Assembly: GCA_910584835.1 (NCBI GenBank) | Contig: CAJUEG010000006.1 | Span: forward strand, 4,377-68,376 | DNA length: 64,000 bases | Direction: 5' to 3' | DNA from: an uncultured Oscillospiraceae bacterium | GTDB taxonomy: Bacteria; Bacillota; Clostridia; Oscillospirales; Oscillospiraceae | Shown: positions 41,501 through 50,000 of the stretch, piece after piece | How the letters are laid out: the number at the start of each line of letters is the position of its first letter | Numbering within the stretch: the stretch's first letter is position 1 | The notes under the pieces: model-generated | What the model was told of the DNA's origin: nothing | The model's database searches: none | The model's input: the letters and a program-made list of their open reading frames with translations, nothing else | Program-made: the position numbers and the translations under genes

Positions 41501-41613
41501 GCACAATTTCTTGACCAAGCCAAGGGGCCGGGAGGCATTCCGCGCATCTCGCCCTGAAGGGAAAAATAGAGGCCCAAATAGTCAAAACGATTTTGATCAG
41601 CGGCTTATAGTCA

Positions 41614-41642
41614 TTGCATTTCTTTGCTTTAGACGTTATAAT
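41614..41642 (+). promoter_or_regulatory. Promoter of the hypothetical gene at 41717
   Basis: TTGCAT (41614-41619), 17-bp spacer, TATAAT (41637-41642). Confidence 0.65.
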
Positions 41643-41666
41643 AAGAGAAAACCAGGAGATATTGCA

Positions 41667-41714
41667 GTGATTGATACCCCGTTTTTCTTTGCGACACCAT
41701 CAAAAAGCGCCTAA
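41667..41714 (+). CDS. Possible 15-residue leader peptide
   Basis: GTG with AGGAG 8 nt upstream opens a 15-codon frame (IDTPFFFATPSKSA after the start) that stops 2 nt before the next ATG. It lies between a good promoter and a gene with a weak ribosome site, which suggests translational coupling. Weakly supported. Confidence 0.3.
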   Translation: MIDTPFFFATPSKSA

Positions 41715-41716
41715 CG

Positions 41717-42253
41717 ATGATTGTGAAAGAGATGATTACTGTGTCGGAGCAGCAAACTGTGCCGGTTATGGAAACCAGGCTGGGATCGGAACTGATGGCG
41801 GAGGTATATAAGGCGCTCAACTTCGAGCCGTCTATCTTTGCCAAGCGCCATGGTGACGAGTTTACACACTTATATCTTAGGGTAGACGGGATGCTCAGCT
41901 ACGTGGGAGAAGAAATATTCTCCTATCTCTCCACCCAGGTGAATGAGTGCCTGTCCAAAGCGGAATACGCGCTGCTGTCTTATATGGAATACGCCGGACG
42001 GACACAGAAAATCGGGGACCATGACCGTTTTGCCCAAGCAGTGGCCCGCTATTTGAAGGCGAGAAACCGAACGGGCAGCGATTGGCTCTACGCCTTTGAA
42101 GGGAAGGATGCCAAAAGACGCTGCCTGGAAACTTATCCGCAGATGTATTCCATTGCCCAAGCTATGTACGCCTTTGCAAAAGAAACCGGGGAATTCAAGA
42201 ATGTCGCAATGTCCGATGGCCCGGACGCATGGCCTGATCCGGGAAAGATCTGA
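41717..42253 (+). CDS. Hypothetical protein (178 aa)
   Basis: I recognise no family. The protein is soluble and mixed-charge, with segments such as VDGMLSYVGEEIFSYLSTQVNECLSKAEYALLSYMEYAG and GSDWLYAFEGKDAKRRCLETYP. Base composition is lower in GC than its neighbours, which may reflect recent acquisition beside the tRNA gene. The start is ATG 41717, possibly coupled to the leader peptide, or ATG 41732; neither has a strong ribosome site. Confidence 0.6.
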   Translation: MIVKEMITVSEQQTVPVMETRLGSELMAEVYKALNFEPSIFAKRHGDEFTHLYLRVDGMLSYVGEEIFSYLSTQVNECLSKAEYALLSYMEYAGRTQKIGDHDRFAQAVARYLKARNRTGSDWLYAFEGKDAKRRCLETYPQMYSIAQAMYAFAKETGEFKNVAMSDGPDAWPDPGKI

Positions 42254-42491
42254 ATGGCTCCCCGGTTTAAAATACTCTATTTCGGAAAGCAGAAATACAG
42301 CAGCTTGGACCGCGCCGGTCCTGCCGTGAGCAAAACGGTCTTGGCGCACACGGGCCACACAGCGCATTTTCCCCAAATGGGGAGCTTCCGGGGCGGCCTG
42401 CACATCAGCCTGAAAAACGGGCCAGGCCGATGCAAAGGCCGCGGGCCGGAGAAAGCCTGAGAGAAATACTGAAAAATGTGCTTGCCCTATC
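42254..42491 (+). other. Intergenic stretch without a supported gene
   Basis: An open frame of 68 codons begins right after the previous stop (TGAATG), but its composition is not protein-like. A GC-rich imperfect hairpin lies near 42418-42455. The FapA promoter begins at 42492. Confidence 0.4.
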
Positions 42492-42521
42492 TTGAAACCG
42501 CTGCCTCTGATGGGCTATAAT
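42492..42521 (+). promoter_or_regulatory. Promoter of the FapA-CheX-CheY operon
   Basis: TTGAAA (42492-42497), 18-bp spacer, TATAAT (42516-42521), 47 bp before the start codon. Confidence 0.7.
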
Positions 42522-42568
42522 AACAGAGCAGCCACAATTTGCAGAATCCAAATAAGGAGGTCCCCGGC

Positions 42569-44302
42569 ATGGCAAACAAAAATCCGCTGTTGTCCTGGCT
42601 GTTTGGAGCAGATCCGGAAGAGGGACCCGAAGCCCCCGCGGAGCAGGCTGAGACACCTGCTCCGCCTGAGACGCCGCCCCCCAGGGACAATATATCAGAC
42701 CCCTTTCGGCTGACGCTGGCTTCAGACCACGCAGTGAACAAGCTGTGGCGGCTGTGGACAGAGCGGGCGGGGCGGCAGTACCCGCCGTCTTTTCGCTTTG
42801 AAGACCCGGAGGGGGAAACCGAACCGATTCCCGCTGCCCAGGCCAAGCAGGAGCTGGCGCGGCTGCTGCTGGCGGTGAACGCCTCCGCCAACCAGCGGCT
42901 GGGAAAGGTCCAGCCTAAGAAAACGGACAAGGCATCGAAGGGGAAGGCGCCCCCTCCGCCCCCGGCCTTGGACGCCCAGGCGGTTGCCTTCGTGACCAAC
43001 GACCGGCTGACGGCCTGGGTGTTTGCCTACCCGCCGGTGGGAGGCGGGAAAGAGCTGGATCGGGGTATGCTGTCAAAGGCCCTGGGGGAAAAGCAAGTGA
43101 CATACGGCATCGACAATGCCCTGCTGGACGCCCTGCCCGGCCGGCCGGACCGGTATTTCCGGCTGTACATAGCCGCCCGGGGCAGGGCCGCCGCCCATGG
43201 CAAGGACGGGCGCATCATCGATATGTTCTCCCGCCGGCCGGAGCGGAAGATGGTGGTGGATGAGTTCAACCGGGTGGACTACGCCTCCATCAGCTTTATC
43301 CAGAATGCGGAGGAGGGAGACGCCATCTGCCGTATCATCGCCCCCACCAAGGGCGAGGAAGGCAAAACGGTGCTGGGCCAGGACCTGCCTGCCCGGGACG
43401 GCAAGCCCGCCGCAGTTCCCAAGGGCCGCAACACAGCGCTCAACGGCCAGGGAGATGCCCTGATAGCCACCAAGACGGGCCATGTGGAGTTCAACGGGCG
43501 CACCTTCCAGGTGAAGCCGGTGATGGACATTGACGGAAACGTGGACTACTCCACCGGCCACATTAATTTCCTGGGGGACGTCCACGTCCACGGGGATATC
43601 TGCACCGGCTTTACCGTCCGGGCCATGGGCAACATCACCGTGGACGGCGTAGTGGAGGCGGCCGAGGTGGAGGCCGGGGGCGACCTCATCATGATCAAGG
43701 GCGCCCAGGGGGACAACCGGGCGGTGCTCCGGGCCGGCCACAGCATCTTTGCCAAGTATCTGGAAAACTGCTGCATCTATGCCATGGAGGGCCTTCACGC
43801 CGACTGCATCATCAACTGCGACGTGTATTGCGACGGCCTGGTGGAGGTGCGTTCCGGCCGGGGCACCATCATCGGAGGCAGTATTCGGGCCGCCCATGAG
43901 GTCAGCGCCGAGGTGATCGGCTCCCGGTCCGAGTGCCACACCGACGTGGTGCTGGGAGGCCTGCCCTGCCAGGAGTTTGACCATGATGTGCTGATGCGGG
44001 AGATTGCGGAGCTGACGGAGGAACTGGAGAAGACGGAGCTTCAGCCGGAGAGCCCCGCAAAATTCACCCGTATGAGCAAGCTGCGTATGCAGCTGTCCTT
44101 GAATAAAAGCAAGCTGGAGCAGTTTGACCGGGACCTGGAGGAACTCCGGGAGGACCAGGACAACCCCGGTGTCCGCCGGCTGACCTGCTCGGTGGCCTAT
44201 CCCGGCGCGTCGGTGTCCATCGGCCCGGCTTTCTACCGTTTCCGGCAGGAGACCCGCCCCGTCGTCGCCAGGCTGCTGGGCGAGGAAATCTGCATCGTTT
44301 GA
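42569..44302 (+). CDS. FapA-family (DUF342) polymer-forming protein
   Basis: A 577-residue cytoplasmic protein. After a variable, Pro/Ala-rich N-terminus, residues about 210-500 form the FapA core: a beta-helix-like region rich in Gly and Asp (GHINFLGDVHVHGDICTGFTVRAMGNITVDG, VEAGGDLIMIKGAQG, IIGGSIRAAHEVSAEVIG). Residues about 475-535 are coiled coil. FapA proteins are often linked to polar or signalling functions, but their role is poorly known. AAGGAGG lies before ATG 42569. First gene of a unit with CheX- and CheY-like genes. Confidence 0.85.
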   Translation: MANKNPLLSWLFGADPEEGPEAPAEQAETPAPPETPPPRDNISDPFRLTLASDHAVNKLWRLWTERAGRQYPPSFRFEDPEGETEPIPAAQAKQELARLLLAVNASANQRLGKVQPKKTDKASKGKAPPPPPALDAQAVAFVTNDRLTAWVFAYPPVGGGKELDRGMLSKALGEKQVTYGIDNALLDALPGRPDRYFRLYIAARGRAAAHGKDGRIIDMFSRRPERKMVVDEFNRVDYASISFIQNAEEGDAICRIIAPTKGEEGKTVLGQDLPARDGKPAAVPKGRNTALNGQGDALIATKTGHVEFNGRTFQVKPVMDIDGNVDYSTGHINFLGDVHVHGDICTGFTVRAMGNITVDGVVEAAEVEAGGDLIMIKGAQGDNRAVLRAGHSIFAKYLENCCIYAMEGLHADCIINCDVYCDGLVEVRSGRGTIIGGSIRAAHEVSAEVIGSRSECHTDVVLGGLPCQEFDHDVLMREIAELTEELEKTELQPESPAKFTRMSKLRMQLSLNKSKLEQFDRDLEELREDQDNPGVRRLTCSVAYPGASVSIGPAFYRFRQETRPVVARLLGEEICIV

Positions 44303-44323
44303 CAGATGAAAGGGAGTGAAGCT

Positions 44324-44809
44324 GTGGATAAAAGCATACCGGAGGAAAAGCTGAGGGAGGGACTTGACCGGATCATCCGGGAAGTGACGGAGTCCTCGGC
44401 AGGCATTGCGCTGGTCCGGGGGGAGGCGGCGCTGGGAGAGCATATCTGCACGGTGCATATCGGCTTTCGCAAGGGATTTCACTCCAGCCTGTCTCTGCGG
44501 GCAGACGCCGCCCTGTTTGCCCGGCTGGCCCAGTCTATCCTGGAAGAGGAACACATCACGGCCCAGGACCTGGAGGATGTGGCCAAGGAGTATTTCAACG
44601 TGCTTTGCGGGCATATCGCCGCGGCGCTGTACAAAACCACCCATATCTCCGCCCGGTTCAGCGTGCCCTCCTTTTACTGGGGGAGCTACAGCCCCAAGGA
44701 TCACAGAGAACAGTTTGTGATCCGCTACTCCAGCAGCCAGGACGAGGCTGCCGAGCTGGTCCACCACGTCCCCATTCCCCAGGAGGGGCATGAGACGGGT
44801 AAGACCTGA
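44324..44809 (+). CDS. CheX-like phosphatase protein
   Basis: A 161-residue protein of the CheC/CheX type. The catalytic E-x-x-N motif is present in VAKEYFNVLCGHIAAAL, with the preceding ILEEEHITAQDLED helix. Such proteins remove phosphate from CheY-like receivers, and a stand-alone receiver gene follows directly. The GTG at 44324 is preferred because AAAGGGAG lies 7 nt upstream; an ATG at 44306 would add six residues. Confidence 0.78.
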   Translation: MDKSIPEEKLREGLDRIIREVTESSAGIALVRGEAALGEHICTVHIGFRKGFHSSLSLRADAALFARLAQSILEEEHITAQDLEDVAKEYFNVLCGHIAAALYKTTHISARFSVPSFYWGSYSPKDHREQFVIRYSSSQDEAAELVHHVPIPQEGHETGKT

Positions 44810-44845
44810 TCAACTCAATTTTTATCGAAAGAGGGAACGATAGTT

Positions 44846-45211
44846 ATGGCAAAGCGAGTAATGGTGGTAGACGACTCCCGGCTCCAGGAGGTTCAGATCC
44901 GCAAACTGCTGGAGGGGAGCGACTATGAGGTGGCCTGCTACTGCCGCAGCGGAGAAGATGCCCTGGCTCAGTATGACGGCGTGAAGCCGGACGTGGTGAC
45001 TATGGACATCATCATGCCGGGAATGGACGGCCTGGAAACTGCCCAGGCCATTTTGGAGGAGTATCCGGAGGCAAAGATCATCATGGTGTCCTCCCTGGCC
45101 TATGACGACACTTTTGAGGAGGCCAAGTCCATCGGCGCCAAGGCATTCCTCGACAAGCCCTTTGACGCGGAGAAGCTGCTGGCCGCTTTGGACCAGGCGG
45201 TGTCCGGCTGA
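44846..45211 (+). CDS. Stand-alone CheY-like receiver
   Basis: A 121-residue single receiver: VMVVDDSRLQE, phospho-acceptor Asp in VVTMDIIMPGMDG, VSSL with the conserved Ser, and Lys in FLDKPFD. There is no output domain. It probably acts by binding a partner and is the likely substrate of the CheX-like protein encoded 36 bp upstream. No kinase is adjacent. Confidence 0.92.
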   Translation: MAKRVMVVDDSRLQEVQIRKLLEGSDYEVACYCRSGEDALAQYDGVKPDVVTMDIIMPGMDGLETAQAILEEYPEAKIIMVSSLAYDDTFEEAKSIGAKAFLDKPFDAEKLLAALDQAVSG

Positions 45212-45274
45212 CCACAAGGCCGGATGGCGCAAGTGTGAACGACCCGGCCTGATCTGAATAAATTGCTGCCGGCT

Positions 45275-45330
45275 GTTCAAGGGGGGAGCACCTGGATTTG
45301 GGTGCCCCGTGATGCTTGACCTTTTGAACG
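45275..45330 (+). other. Possible structured RNA downstream of cheY
   Basis: GTTCAAGG...CCTTTTGAAC forms an outer stem around an inner GAGCACC/GGTGCCC stem. It is followed by a separate terminator hairpin. A 3' UTR structure or small RNA is possible. Confidence 0.35.
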
Positions 45331-45335
45331 TGAGG

Positions 45336-45385
45336 AAACGCCCCGCGGGATGAACTGGACTAAGCTCATCCCGCAGGGCGTTTTT
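45336..45385 (+). terminator. Terminator of the FapA-CheX-CheY operon
   Basis: Stem AAACGCCC.CGGGATGA with TCATCCCG.GGGCGTTT (one bulge), loop of about 11 nt, then TTTTT. Confidence 0.88.
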
Positions 45386-45432
45386 GTGTAGAAATAGGGT
45401 TTGGTCAATGGGCGCTCTCCAAAAAAATTTAA

Positions 45433-45483
45433 AAGGTACCTTGACAAATGGCACGGAACGGCTTAAAATATCAAGGTACCAAT
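45433..45483 (+). promoter_or_regulatory. MarR promoter with twin GGTACC operators
   Basis: TTGACA (45441-45446), 17-bp spacer, TAAAAT (45464-45469). AAGGTACCTT (45433-45442) overlaps the -35, and TCAAGGTACC (45471-45480) lies just after the -10. Together they also form a larger inverted repeat. They are probable sites for autorepression by the downstream MarR protein. Confidence 0.65.
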
Positions 45484-45505
45484 AGATATGGAAAGGAAGC
45501 GTGTC

Positions 45506-46174
45506 ATGAAGCACCATGAGGAACACGGGTTTGAGCATACGGCGCAATATCTTACAGAGGATGTCAACGGCAAGCTGGTGATCAGCCTGCGGGATGTGAG
45601 CCATACCATGCGCTCGCTGTATGAGGGAAAGGGCAGTCAGAAGCGGGTCCTGATGGTGCTGCGCGAAACGGGCACCGTTACCCAGCGGGAGCTGACCCGC
45701 CGGCTGGGCATTCAGCCCGGCTCCGCCAGCGAGGTAATCGCCAAGCTGGAACACGCCGGGCTGGTGAGGCGGACCGCCAGCAAGGAGGACCGCCGCACCG
45801 CCGACATTTCACTGACCGATGAGGGGGTGCGGCAGGCGGAACGCGCGCTGGAGCAGCGCCAGCGGCGGCATGAGGAAATGTTCTCCGTCCTGACCCGGGA
45901 GGAAAAGGAGCAATTATTTTCCCTGCTGGAGAAGGTCAACGCCGATTGGCAGAAGCGCTATCGGGATCGCCGGGATCCCTCCGAGGAGTGCCGTCACGAC
46001 GGCCATCACGATGGGGACTTTGCGGACTGCACGGTTCACGGGCATCACAGGCACGGCAGACATGGCGGAAATGAGGTCTGGCCCAGTGGAGACCAAGAGG
46101 AGCGGCACCACTGCGACTACGACTGTGCAAACTGCGCCCACCCCTGCGGCCGGGGCCGGAACAGGCGGGCGTGA
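45506..46174 (+). CDS. MarR-family regulator with His/Cys-rich tail
   Basis: A 222-residue regulator. The winged-helix core runs from about residue 40 to 150 (QRELTRRLGIQPGSASEVIAKLEHAGLVRRTASKEDRRTADISLTDEG, given here across its helices). The last 65 residues or so add a tail with eleven His and six Cys, ending in a CxxxCxxCxxxC cluster, which is not part of normal MarR proteins. ATG 45506 is chosen because AAAGGAAG lies just upstream; an in-frame ATG at 45488 lacks a site. Overlaps or abuts the ABC exporter pair it probably controls. Confidence 0.88.
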   Translation: MKHHEEHGFEHTAQYLTEDVNGKLVISLRDVSHTMRSLYEGKGSQKRVLMVLRETGTVTQRELTRRLGIQPGSASEVIAKLEHAGLVRRTASKEDRRTADISLTDEGVRQAERALEQRQRRHEEMFSVLTREEKEQLFSLLEKVNADWQKRYRDRRDPSEECRHDGHHDGDFADCTVHGHHRHGRHGGNEVWPSGDQEERHHCDYDCANCAHPCGRGRNRRA

Positions 46175-46176
46175 CT

Positions 46177-47916
46177 ATGTGGAAGTACATCAAACGCTAT
46201 CTGCCCTTCGCGGTTCTCGCCGCCCTGTTCATGGTGGGAGAGGTGATGATGGACCTGGTTCAACCGGGGATCATGCGCCGTATTGTGGACGACGGCGTAC
46301 TGGGCTTGGAGACCGGCGGTGCGGGCAATCTGGAGCTGATTGGGATGCTGGGGCTGCGCATGATCGCTCTGGCGCTGCTTGGGGGGCTGTGCGGATCGCT
46401 GAACAACGTATTCACCCATATCTCCAGCCAAAACATCGGCAATGAAATGCGCAAGGACGCCTTCCGGCGGATCATGTCGTTTTCCTTCCCCCAGCTGGAC
46501 CGCTTCGGCGCGGGCTCGCTGGTGACCCGGGTGACCAACGACATCACCCAGGTGCAGAACTTCGTGTCGCTGTTCGTCCGCGTCCTGATCCGCACCAGCC
46601 TTTTGACCTTCGGCAGCATGTACTGCATGTTCCGGCTGAACCGGGAGTTTGGGGCGGTTGTGCTGTGCGCATTCCCCTTTGTGACGGGGTGCATCATTCT
46701 GTGCCTGTGGAAAGCCAACCCTCTGTTCTCCAAATTGCAGGAGCAGCTGGACGCCGTCAATGCCGTCATGCAGGAGGATGTGTCGGGTATCCGCATCATC
46801 AAAGCCTGTGTGCGGGAGGCTTACGAAAAGGCGCGGTTCGGCAGGGCCAACGACGCGCTGACCGCCACCCAGCTGCGGGTGCTGGTGATTTTTGCCTTCA
46901 TGAACCCCGCGGTAAACGCCCTGATGTATGGGGTAATAGCCGTGATTTTGTGTGCGGGCTCCGCCCGGGTGTCCGCCGGCGGCGCCACCCCGGGCGACAT
47001 TATGGCGGCGGTCACCTATACCACCCAGCTGCTCAACGGCGTGCTGATGCTGGTGATGCTGTTCCAGAACATCTCCCGGGGGCTGGCCTCCTGGAAGCGG
47101 ATAAAGGAGCTGCTGGACAGCGCGCCGGAGCTGGCGGACGGCGGCTTTGAGGGCAGCACGGACCGGCAGGGTGAGATTGAGTTTCGTGACGTGTCCTTCA
47201 CCTATCCCGGCGGCGTCCGGCCGGTGCTGGAGCACATCAACCTGACCGTTCGCCGGGGAGAAACGGTGGCTATTATGGGGGCCACCGGCTGCGGCAAGAC
47301 CACGCTGGTGAATCTGATCCCCCGTTTTTACGATGTGACGGCGGGCGCGGTGCTGGTGGACGGAGTGGACGTGCGGGAGTACCGCCAGCAGGCCCTGCGG
47401 GAAAAAATAGCCGTCGCCCTGCAGAAGGCGGAGCTGTTCACCGTCTCCATTGCGGAAAACATCGCCTGGGGCAGGCCGGGCGCGCCGTTGGAAGCCATCA
47501 CGGCGGCGGCGGAGACTGCCCAGGCGGACGGCTTTATCCGCTCCGCCCCGGACGGCTACGGCGCCGTGGTGGCGGAACGGGGCATGAGCCTGTCCGGCGG
47601 GCAGCGGCAGCGGCTGTCCATTGCCAGGGCGGTGGTGAAATCCGCCGAGATATTGATTTTTGACGACGCCACCAGCGCCCTGGATTTGAAAACGGAGGCC
47701 GATCTGTACGCCGCCCTGCGGGAATCCTGTCCAAAAGCCGCGAAACTCATCGTGGCCCAGCGCGTCGCCTCGGTGCGGCAGGCGGACCGCATTGTGGTGT
47801 TGGAAAACGGGCGGGTGGCCGCTGTGGGCACCCATGAGGACCTGCTGGCAGAATGCGGGATTTACCAGGACATCTGCCGTTCCCAGCTGGGAGAGGAGGC
47901 TGAGGGGATTGCCTGA
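46177..47916 (+). CDS. ABC exporter half-transporter (degenerate Walker B)
   Basis: A 579-residue fused permease and ATPase with six hydrophobic helices. ATPase: Walker A GATGCGKTT, canonical signature LSGGQRQR, Walker B LIFDDATSALD with Asp in place of the catalytic Glu. It pairs with the following gene, which has the reverse defects. The start is ATG 46177, 2 nt after the MarR stop; a GTG at 46171 overlapping that stop is possible. Probably exports a compound sensed by MarR. Confidence 0.92.
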   Translation: MWKYIKRYLPFAVLAALFMVGEVMMDLVQPGIMRRIVDDGVLGLETGGAGNLELIGMLGLRMIALALLGGLCGSLNNVFTHISSQNIGNEMRKDAFRRIMSFSFPQLDRFGAGSLVTRVTNDITQVQNFVSLFVRVLIRTSLLTFGSMYCMFRLNREFGAVVLCAFPFVTGCIILCLWKANPLFSKLQEQLDAVNAVMQEDVSGIRIIKACVREAYEKARFGRANDALTATQLRVLVIFAFMNPAVNALMYGVIAVILCAGSARVSAGGATPGDIMAAVTYTTQLLNGVLMLVMLFQNISRGLASWKRIKELLDSAPELADGGFEGSTDRQGEIEFRDVSFTYPGGVRPVLEHINLTVRRGETVAIMGATGCGKTTLVNLIPRFYDVTAGAVLVDGVDVREYRQQALREKIAVALQKAELFTVSIAENIAWGRPGAPLEAITAAAETAQADGFIRSAPDGYGAVVAERGMSLSGGQRQRLSIARAVVKSAEILIFDDATSALDLKTEADLYAALRESCPKAAKLIVAQRVASVRQADRIVVLENGRVAAVGTHEDLLAECGIYQDICRSQLGEEAEGIA

Positions 47917-49726
47917 GCAAAAAGAGCAGGACCTTGCCGCCCGCAATATCCCCGGCATGATGAACCGGGGCCGGCGCTTCGCCCAGGCGGAACACGCGGA
48001 AAACGCCGGGGCGGCGCTCCGGCGCATTGCGTCCTATTTCGCCCGGGAGAGTTCCGCGGTGCTGGCCATGCTGGCGGCGGTGATTTCCGGCACGGCGTGC
48101 GGGGTCTATGCCCCCAGCCTGCAGAGCAATGCCATCGACATCATCGCGGGCGTCCGGGAGGGCAGCCTGATGGGGACGGTACTGTGGATGCTGGGCGCCT
48201 ATCTGCTGTACAGCGTGTGCCAGCTGCTCCAGGGGCTGCTCAGCGCCCGCCTGAGCCAGCGGATCGTCCGGCGGATGAGGGCGGAACTGTTCGGGAAGCT
48301 GGTGGATCTGCCTATCCGATATATGGACACCCACTCCCACGGCGATGTGATGAGCCGCATGACCAACGATGTGGAGAACATCTCCACCACCATCTCCCAG
48401 TCCCTGCCCTCCCTGTTCTCTGGGGTGCTGACCATTATCGGAACCGTGGCCGTGATGCTGTGGTATTGCTGGCAGCTGGCGCTGCTCAGCTGCGCCACCG
48501 TCCTGCTGACCCTGGTGGCCACCAAGGTGCTGTCCGGGCGGGTACGCAAATTTTCCCGGCAGCGGCAGGCCCTTCTGGGCAGGCTCAACGGCACGGTGGA
48601 GGAGATGGTGTCCGGCTACCGTACCGTGGTGGCCTATCACCACCAGGACGCCACGGCGGAGGAGTTCTGCGCCGTCTCCGACTCGCTGACCCGGGCGGGC
48701 ATCAAAACGGATATATTCAGCGGCGTTATGGGGCCGGTGATGAACTGCATCGGAAATATCGGCTTTGTCATCATCGCAGCCTTCGGCGGATACTTTTCCG
48801 TCAATGGGCTGATCTCGGTGGGAGTCATCTCCGCCTTTATTGTCTACGCCAAGCAGTTCAGCCGCCCCATCAACGAACTGGCGCAGATCTATGGGCAGCT
48901 CCAGACTGCCGTGGCCGGGGCCGAGCGGGTCTTTGCCGTCCTGGACGAGAAGGATGAGGACAAGGCCGGAGATGCGCTGAAGGATGGGCCTGCCGCCGTG
49001 CGCTTCCAGGACGTGCAGTTTTCCTATGTCCCCGGCCGCCCGGTGATCCGGGACTTCACCCTGACGGTACCCGCAGGGAAAAAGGTGGCGCTGGTGGGGG
49101 CCACGGGCAGCGGAAAGACCACGCTGGTCAACCTGCTCATGCGCTTTTATGACGTCGGCAGCGGAAATATCTTCATTGGCGGACAGGATATCCGGGATAT
49201 CTCCAGAGACGATTTGCGCCGGAATGCGGCCATTGTTTTGCAGGACACGGTTTTGTTCAGCGATACCGTTCTGCACAACTTGAAATACGGCGGCGAACAC
49301 GCTTCGGCGGAGGATGTGGAGCGGGCTGTCCGCATGAGCCGGTGTGACGAGCTGATCCAAAGCCTGCCGCAGGGCTGGGATACCGTGCTGACCGGGGCGG
49401 GGGAGGGCATCAGCCAGGGACAGCGCCAGCTGCTGGCCATCGCCCGGGCCTTTGTGGCGGACCCGAGAATTTTGATTCTGGACGAGGCCACCTCCAATGT
49501 GGATACCCGGACGGAGCGGGCAATCCAGGAGGCCATGCAGAAAATCATGGAAAACCGCACCAGCATTGTCATTGCCCACCGGCTGTCCACCATCCGGGAC
49601 GCGGATTTGATCGTGGTGATGGACCGGGGCAGAATTGTGGAATGCGGTGACCATGAGGCGCTGCTTGCCCGGAGGGGAAGGTATTATGAGCTGTATATGA
49701 CCCAATATGCAGGATTTTCCACATAA
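47909..49726 (+). CDS. ABC exporter half-transporter (catalytic Walker B)
   Basis: A 605-residue fused permease and ATPase. ATPase: Walker A GATGSGKTT, degenerate signature ISQGQRQ, canonical Walker B LILDEATSNVD, H-loop IAHRLST. With the preceding gene it makes a heterodimeric exporter with one active ATP site. The start is taken as TTG 47909, with GAGGAGG 9-10 nt upstream and an 8-bp overlap with the previous gene; later in-frame ATG codons near 47958 are alternatives. Confidence 0.9.
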   Translation: MPEQKEQDLAARNIPGMMNRGRRFAQAEHAENAGAALRRIASYFARESSAVLAMLAAVISGTACGVYAPSLQSNAIDIIAGVREGSLMGTVLWMLGAYLLYSVCQLLQGLLSARLSQRIVRRMRAELFGKLVDLPIRYMDTHSHGDVMSRMTNDVENISTTISQSLPSLFSGVLTIIGTVAVMLWYCWQLALLSCATVLLTLVATKVLSGRVRKFSRQRQALLGRLNGTVEEMVSGYRTVVAYHHQDATAEEFCAVSDSLTRAGIKTDIFSGVMGPVMNCIGNIGFVIIAAFGGYFSVNGLISVGVISAFIVYAKQFSRPINELAQIYGQLQTAVAGAERVFAVLDEKDEDKAGDALKDGPAAVRFQDVQFSYVPGRPVIRDFTLTVPAGKKVALVGATGSGKTTLVNLLMRFYDVGSGNIFIGGQDIRDISRDDLRRNAAIVLQDTVLFSDTVLHNLKYGGEHASAEDVERAVRMSRCDELIQSLPQGWDTVLTGAGEGISQGQRQLLAIARAFVADPRILILDEATSNVDTRTERAIQEAMQKIMENRTSIVIAHRLSTIRDADLIVVMDRGRIVECGDHEALLARRGRYYELYMTQYAGFST

Positions 49727-49797
49727 AACAAGATACAATCGCAAGGCTGCCTTTTTATACCGTGCCCTGCCTTTGCCCATGCTTTTCCGCTATTGCA

Positions 49798-49838
49798 CAG
49801 CGGCCTGTCCCGGGGGTTCCCAGGCAGGCCGCTTTTCG
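49798..49838 (+). terminator. Terminator of the MarR-ABC operon
   Basis: GCGGCCTG with CAGGCCGC around a GC-rich loop, followed by TTTT. Confidence 0.75.
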
Positions 49839-49894
49839 ACGCTCTGAAATCCGGCGGGGATTTTGGTGCCCTTCGCTCCAGCGCAAAAAAGAAC

Positions 49895-49936
49895 TTGACA
49901 AATCGAGCGTTTGTACTATAATCTGAGGTACAAACG
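49895..49936 (+). promoter_or_regulatory. Promoter and inverted-repeat operator of the radical SAM gene
   Basis: TTGACA (49895-49900), 16-bp spacer, TATAAT (49917-49922). The perfect inverted repeat CGTTTGTAC (49909-49917) / GTACAAACG (49928-49936) brackets the -10. It does not match the usual GAAC-N4-GTTC LexA box, so the regulator is unknown. Confidence 0.65.
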
Positions 49937-50000
49937 TTTGAATTTGCGGGGGGTGTCCACAGATAGGCGGCGCCAGCCCATTGGCCGGGAGGGAAATCCT

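Noticed and set aside
42254..42460. 68-codon open frame directly after the hypothetical gene
   Set aside because: The TGAATG junction is suggestive, but composition and lack of any recognisable pattern argue against a gene.
49895..49940. LexA/SOS box at the radical SAM promoter
   Set aside because: The repeat does not fit GAAC-N4-GTTC; regulation by LexA cannot be claimed.
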